NCBI RefSeq assembly: GCF_001050135.1 | Contig: NZ_CP012040.1 | Coordinates: 682,001-746,000 of the forward strand | Reading direction: 5' to 3' | Length of the DNA: 64,000 bases | Origin: Cyclobacterium amurskyense | Lineage (GTDB): Bacteria; Bacteroidota; Bacteroidia; Cytophagales; Cyclobacteriaceae | Shown: one piece after another, positions 60,379 to 64,000 of the stretch | Numbering within the stretch: the first letter of the stretch is position 1 | How the letters are laid out: each line of letters starts with the position of its first letter | The notes under the pieces: model-generated | The model's database searches: none | Seen by the model: the letters and a program-made list of their open reading frames with translations, nothing else | Told to the model about the DNA's origin: nothing | Position numbers and translations under genes: made by a program

Positions 60379-61431
60379 TTAAACATTATAATAATTCCTA
60401 TACCAATCTACAAATTGGCCAACACCATAACTTAATGGTGTATCCGGTTTATAACCAAGCTCTTGTTCAAGTGGTGAAGTATCTGCAAAGGTAGCCGGGA
60501 CATCACCTGGTTGAAGTGGAAGCAATTCAAGTTTAGCTTCAAGTCCCAAACAATCCTCAATAACCTTTATAAAGTCCATTAATCGGATAGGATTAGAGTT
60601 GCCAATATTATAAATAGCATATGGGGCTTTAGATTTACTAACATCTCCAGTTTCTAAGGTCCAATTTGGATTTGGAATTGCAGGGTTATCCAACACGTTC
60701 AAAACCCCTTCTACTATATCCCCCACAAAGGTAAAATCTCTATGCATTTCTCCATAATTGAATACTTGAATAGGATTTCCTTCAAGTATAGCTTTTGTAA
60801 ACAGAAATAGTGCCATATCTGGTCTACCCCAAGGTCCATATACAGTAAAAAACCTTAATCCTGTTGTCGGAAGATCAAAAAGATGGCTATAAGTATGTGC
60901 CATTAACTCATTTGACTTCTTAGAAGCAGCATAAACAGAAACCGGATGATCCACATTTTGACTCGTAGAAAATGGCATTTCAGTATTCATTCCATATATA
61001 GAACTGGATGAGGCATATGTCAGGTGCTGAATATCATTGTACCGACAAGCTTCCAGTATATTACCAAAACCAACAATATTAGATTGAATATAAACATCTG
61101 GGTTTGTCAAAGAATACCTTACTCCTGCTTGAGCCGCTAGATTGACTACTTTATCAAATTTTTGGTCTTTAAATAGATTAAGAATACTTTCCTTATCTTC
61201 AAGATTTAATTGTAAGAAAGTATAATTAGGATAATTTATACTTTTGATAGGCTGCCCATATTTTATATTATTTGGCTCAATACCTGTTACTCTCAATCGA
61301 TCTTTTTTAAGGTTTACATCATAATAATCATTAATACTATCCAATCCAACCACTTCATCACCTCTATCCAAAAGCTTTTTTGCCAAATGCATGCCAATGA
61401 AACCTGCAGTTCCAGTAACTAATATTTTCAT
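60379..61431 (-). CDS. NAD-dependent UDP-sugar epimerase (UDP-glucuronate 4-epimerase-like)
   Basis: The 350-residue protein is an extended SDR: Rossmann motif VTGTAGFIGMHLA, DSINDYYDVNLKKDRL, catalytic YAASKKSNE (YxxxK) with SSSSIYG, and RFFTVYGPWGRPDMALFLFTKAI, the hallmark of UDP-glucuronate 4-epimerases (CapI type). It makes UDP-galacturonate from UDP-glucuronate for surface polysaccharide. It lies in the polysaccharide cluster, between the Wzi and WecA-like genes. Confidence 0.93.
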   Translation of the reverse strand: MKILVTGTAGFIGMHLAKKLLDRGDEVVGLDSINDYYDVNLKKDRLRVTGIEPNNIKYGQPIKSINYPNYTFLQLNLEDKESILNLFKDQKFDKVVNLAAQAGVRYSLTNPDVYIQSNIVGFGNILEACRYNDIQHLTYASSSSIYGMNTEMPFSTSQNVDHPVSVYAASKKSNELMAHTYSHLFDLPTTGLRFFTVYGPWGRPDMALFLFTKAILEGNPIQVFNYGEMHRDFTFVGDIVEGVLNVLDNPAIPNPNWTLETGDVSKSKAPYAIYNIGNSNPIRLMDFIKVIEDCLGLEAKLELLPLQPGDVPATFADTSPLEQELGYKPDTPLSYGVGQFVDWYRNYYNV

Positions 61432-61469
61432 TTTAATTTTTTGTCGCTATAATAAAGAAAGGATGAATT

Positions 61470-63149
61470 TCATTTAATTCCACCCCATAAATACACCAAA
61501 TGAATCCTCCCATGAAAGGACAACATGCTTTTGTTTTTTGGAAATGCAGAAGTGCTAAGTGGATCGCTTTGCCACTGATAATTTTTCCCATTTACCAATT
61601 GAAATTGGGAACCAACCAGAAAGTTATTCCATTGTCGGTCAGCTAATACGCCTAAAGTAAAATCAACCCAAGGAAGAGTCTTCTCATCCTGCCCAAAAGC
61701 TCTATAATAAAAGTCCTGGTGATTGGCTATTCTTTCCACCATAATCCCCAACTTGTTGAACCCCTCAACAACGGAAACCTCAAAAGTTTGACTATTACTA
61801 CCTGTCCCTATACCAGAGCCTAAGGCTTTACCTCGATTAGTAAATCCTCTTACTTGATAATGTGTGGCCCAAGATGTTCTCCCTCCAAGTCCTAGATAGC
61901 GAATATATCTGTTTACAGACTCCTGTTGATGTAGAATTTCGCTACGGATTTGAAGATAGGTATTTTGTTTTGCCAAAGTGACAAGCTTTTGAAAACCCAT
62001 TAGATAAGCTCGAGAATGCTCTGGATTAAGTATTGCATCCCTCCAGTTTAAAGCATGGTCTCTTCTACCATATTCTCCATAAATTTCAATTTTTGCTTTT
62101 TTGTTTACAAATCGCATAAATAACGTAGCCTGCTGGTCCCTAGCCTCACTATCAAAGGCCACTGAATTCCCGTCATCAAAGAATTTTTCTTTTTGGAAGG
62201 CATCGAAGATCGGCATGTAATCACGAAACTGTGTACCTCTTTTATCATTGTATTGCTGAAATGTTCGAGAAAAGCCCAAAAACAACCCTGGCACCCACTT
62301 GGGCTGGTAATTGATCATTATCGCATTCAGATATCTCCAATCTTCATCCAATGGTAGGAAAAATCTCTCATTGAGTCCATCATTTTGCGAAGCAGCCATT
62401 CCAGAACTCTCTAAGCGCCCCACTATCAACTGACCTTCAAAATGACCTAAAAAGGTCTTTAATGGGCGGTGTGAATTTAACGTTAAATGAGGGAAGCTTT
62501 CAGCATTTCCTGAAAATGTCAAGGAGTTCCATTGACCTGGCCCCCACCATATGCTTCGTGTTGAAATCCCCGTTTCAAAACCTCCAAATTTGGCCGTAAG
62601 ACTAGATTGTCCCCACCATAAACTATTCGAATTCCCTTTCGCCAGCAACTCTGGACGATCATTTCTATTCCAAAAATGGAACCTATCCACTAAAACTTCA
62701 ATAGGAAAATCGCTGCTAAATCCCTGGTAGCTTTTATTTTGAGAATAAACAAATTCTGGCTGTAATTGAAGATGTAAAAACCCTAAATATCCATATAGCC
62801 CAGCGCTTAGGTATTGTTCATACCCCCTTCCATTGTGCATGCCATATCCTCCGTAACCATAAGGCCTCTTGCTATTGTACTGTATTTTAGATTGTACAGG
62901 TAAAACCGAAAAACCATATACTTTTTGAGTATTTTCCTCTGGTTTTGCAAATAAAGCTTTAATAGAAAGGTCTGGCCTAAAGCCTTGTGGTTTTAAGGAA
63001 TCTAAACTATTCGATAGCAATTGTTCTCTTCTGCCATACTCTTCCAAAACAGGCGTCCCAGGAGCCATGTTTTGAGGGAAAACGGCTATTGTACTCGAAA
63101 AAAAGAGCAGAATAATCAGCCACCATTGTAATTGGTCTTTCATTGTCAT
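61470..63149 (-). CDS. Wzi-family capsule assembly outer-membrane protein
   Basis: The 559-residue protein has a signal peptide (LIILLFFSSTIAVFPQ) and a beta-barrel-like body with many aromatic strands, including SLWWGQSSLTAKFGGFETGIS and SIWWGPGQWNSLTFS, which are typical of Wzi. It is thought to bind and hold capsular or exopolysaccharide at the outer membrane. It may start at the second Met two codons on. Neighbours on both sides are polysaccharide genes. Confidence 0.88.
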   Translation of the reverse strand: MTMKDQLQWWLIILLFFSSTIAVFPQNMAPGTPVLEEYGRREQLLSNSLDSLKPQGFRPDLSIKALFAKPEENTQKVYGFSVLPVQSKIQYNSKRPYGYGGYGMHNGRGYEQYLSAGLYGYLGFLHLQLQPEFVYSQNKSYQGFSSDFPIEVLVDRFHFWNRNDRPELLAKGNSNSLWWGQSSLTAKFGGFETGISTRSIWWGPGQWNSLTFSGNAESFPHLTLNSHRPLKTFLGHFEGQLIVGRLESSGMAASQNDGLNERFFLPLDEDWRYLNAIMINYQPKWVPGLFLGFSRTFQQYNDKRGTQFRDYMPIFDAFQKEKFFDDGNSVAFDSEARDQQATLFMRFVNKKAKIEIYGEYGRRDHALNWRDAILNPEHSRAYLMGFQKLVTLAKQNTYLQIRSEILHQQESVNRYIRYLGLGGRTSWATHYQVRGFTNRGKALGSGIGTGSNSQTFEVSVVEGFNKLGIMVERIANHQDFYYRAFGQDEKTLPWVDFTLGVLADRQWNNFLVGSQFQLVNGKNYQWQSDPLSTSAFPKNKSMLSFHGRIHLVYLWGGIK

Positions 63150-63167
63150 GTATTAATGCTGAATATA

Positions 63168-63629
63168 CTAGTTTTCAAGTTTCCCTAAACAAAATGAAAT
63201 GATTTCTCTGGTTTTATCAAAATCGTGTTTCTCAAATATCCTAAAATCAAAATGGCTGGCTTTTTGAATTGATTCAGGTAACAAAGTGAAATCTTTAACT
63301 GTAACCGCATATCCATTAGCCCCCATATATTTCGCTATGTCCAATTGATGATTATCTGTTCTTTCTGTATTTGGAACAATTATCACCTTCTTTCTGGATT
63401 CTAGTAATTTATAGATTGTACCTGCTCCAGCATGACAAATTACCAAATCACTTTCTTTATAATAAGTATTGATATCAGAACTATAAGTAAAAAACGGGAA
63501 ATTAACAGGTTCATATTTACCATCGGCTATTTGAAAAGTAAATTCAAAATCCAGACCTGCAAATGTTTCATCTAGATACTTTATTAGAGAGTCAAATCTA
63601 GTCGTTCCGACTGTTACCAATATTCTCAT
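63168..63629 (-). CDS. Alg13-like glycosyltransferase subunit (PssE/EpsF type)
   Basis: The 153-residue protein resembles the C-terminal, UDP-sugar-binding half of GT28 transferases: MRILVTVGTTRFDSLI, YYKESDLVICHAGAGTIYKLL and VIIVPNTERTDNHQLDIAKYM. Alone it lacks an acceptor-binding half; that is given by the Alg14-like partner just upstream. The ATG overlaps the partner's stop by 4 bp. Together they add a sugar to a polyprenyl-linked intermediate. Confidence 0.93.
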   Translation of the reverse strand: MRILVTVGTTRFDSLIKYLDETFAGLDFEFTFQIADGKYEPVNFPFFTYSSDINTYYKESDLVICHAGAGTIYKLLESRKKVIIVPNTERTDNHQLDIAKYMGANGYAVTVKDFTLLPESIQKASHFDFRIFEKHDFDKTREIISFCLGKLEN

Positions 63630-64000
63630 AATAATCCGGAGTAAATGGCCTTAGGGTAAAATTTTGCTAAAGATTTATTTTGTATATAAAATTTATCTGC
63701 TAACCTGTACATTGTTTTTCCCGCATAAGACTGGGTTTCAAAGCGTGACCATGTTTCAATAAAAACTATCCTAGTGTTTTTCATTTTAAACAATACCGAA
63801 AATGGGATAGCCAATCCAGGACCAGTTGAAATAATGGAAAGCACATTGTATTTTCTTTGAATCTTAAAAAAGCATGAAATAAAATTATAATATTTGAGTG
63901 GAATGCTCAACAGATTCATTAAAGAAAAATACTTATTTCTAAAAGGAGGCTGTTCGTAAGTTTCAACAATAATAGGATGGTGAATAGAAGCTTCACTTTC
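63626..64000 (-). CDS. Alg14-like glycosyltransferase subunit (PssD type), partial
   Basis: The frame is open to the right edge of the window, so the N-terminal part is missing; 124 residues are visible. VLSIISTGPGLAIPFSVLFK, IVFIETWSRFETQSYAGKTM and LADKFYIQNKSLAKFYPKA fit Alg14/PssD, which anchors the Alg13-like subunit to the membrane and binds the acceptor lipid. An internal Met at 63919 is not the true start. It continues into the polysaccharide cluster beyond this window. Confidence 0.9.
   Translation of the reverse strand, partial: ESEASIHHPIIVETYEQPPFRNKYFSLMNLLSIPLKYYNFISCFFKIQRKYNVLSIISTGPGLAIPFSVLFKMKNTRIVFIETWSRFETQSYAGKTMYRLADKFYIQNKSLAKFYPKAIYSGLL

Noticed and set aside
1..64000. 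CRISPR arrays, prophage genes, rRNA and a replication origin
   Set aside because: No regularly spaced direct repeats, phage structural genes or rRNA were seen. dnaN alone, without dnaA or a DnaA-box cluster, does not mark an origin.

Overview
This window comes from a Bacteroidota chromosome, most likely a marine or aquatic member of the Cytophagales close to the Cyclobacteriaceae. That placement is inferred from gene content: the gliding-type ABC system GldA-GldF-GldG, a TlpA-like thioredoxin lipoprotein, many lipoproteins and outer-membrane barrels, DUF4197, PVC-type heme-binding dehydrogenases, a CrtA-like carotenoid oxygenase, low GC and a Bacteroidota-style promoter in front of the tRNA. 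It cannot be fixed to species from the sequence alone.

Layout. 1-6.4 kb (mostly +): the tail of a BamA/TamA-type barrel protein, hemF, a PAP2 phosphatase, convergent riboflavin synthase, then pcm, a hotdog thioesterase, a possible HolD-like protein, DUF3817 and a protein with kinase-like motifs. 6.6-8.1 kb: an IS4-family element that splits a small ORF, then dps. 8.8-13.1 kb (-): an operon of four exported proteins of unknown function ending in an 816-residue leucine-rich-repeat protein. 13.5-18.8 kb (-): alaS, gatB and a thioredoxin lipoprotein. 18.9-22.5 kb (+): an M23 peptidase, MerR, dprA and a lipoprotein. 22.6-37.9 kb (-): a second M23 peptidase, PfpI, dnaN, gldAFG, pgk, a TPR lipoprotein with the Sua5-type enzyme, recQ-unknown-NUDIX, and comEC. 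38.2-42.3 kb: an outer-membrane barrel, GNAT, phoH, a SAM hydrolase and tRNA-Leu(CAA). 42.5-47.1 kb: DUF4197, an MBOAT/SGNH acyl-transfer pair and an AI-2E-type permease. 47.2-58.9 kb: two heme c/beta-propeller dehydrogenase-like lipoproteins, an APS reductase, an MFS permease, a CrtA-like protein with a GluQ-RS-like synthetase, and a Tat-exported TIM-barrel protein. 59.1-64 kb (-): part of an exopolysaccharide cluster (Alg14/Alg13 pair, Wzi, UDP-sugar epimerase, WecA-like transferase).

The most unusual content is a family of interspersed structured repeats. There are two full copies of 213 bp, three truncated or deleted copies and one short possible relative. They have imperfect terminal inverted repeats beginning AACCCG and several internal hairpins. 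Three copies lie exactly between a stop codon and an intrinsic terminator, and one lies inside a wrecked Gfo/Idh/MocA oxidoreductase gene. I do not recognise this family. Other points are the operon whose four exported products seem to share a related domain, the reconstruction of a 52-residue ORF split by the IS with a 3-bp GCT duplication, and an IS hairpin positioned to hide the transposase start codon. All functional calls are by eye from motifs; no database search was possible.
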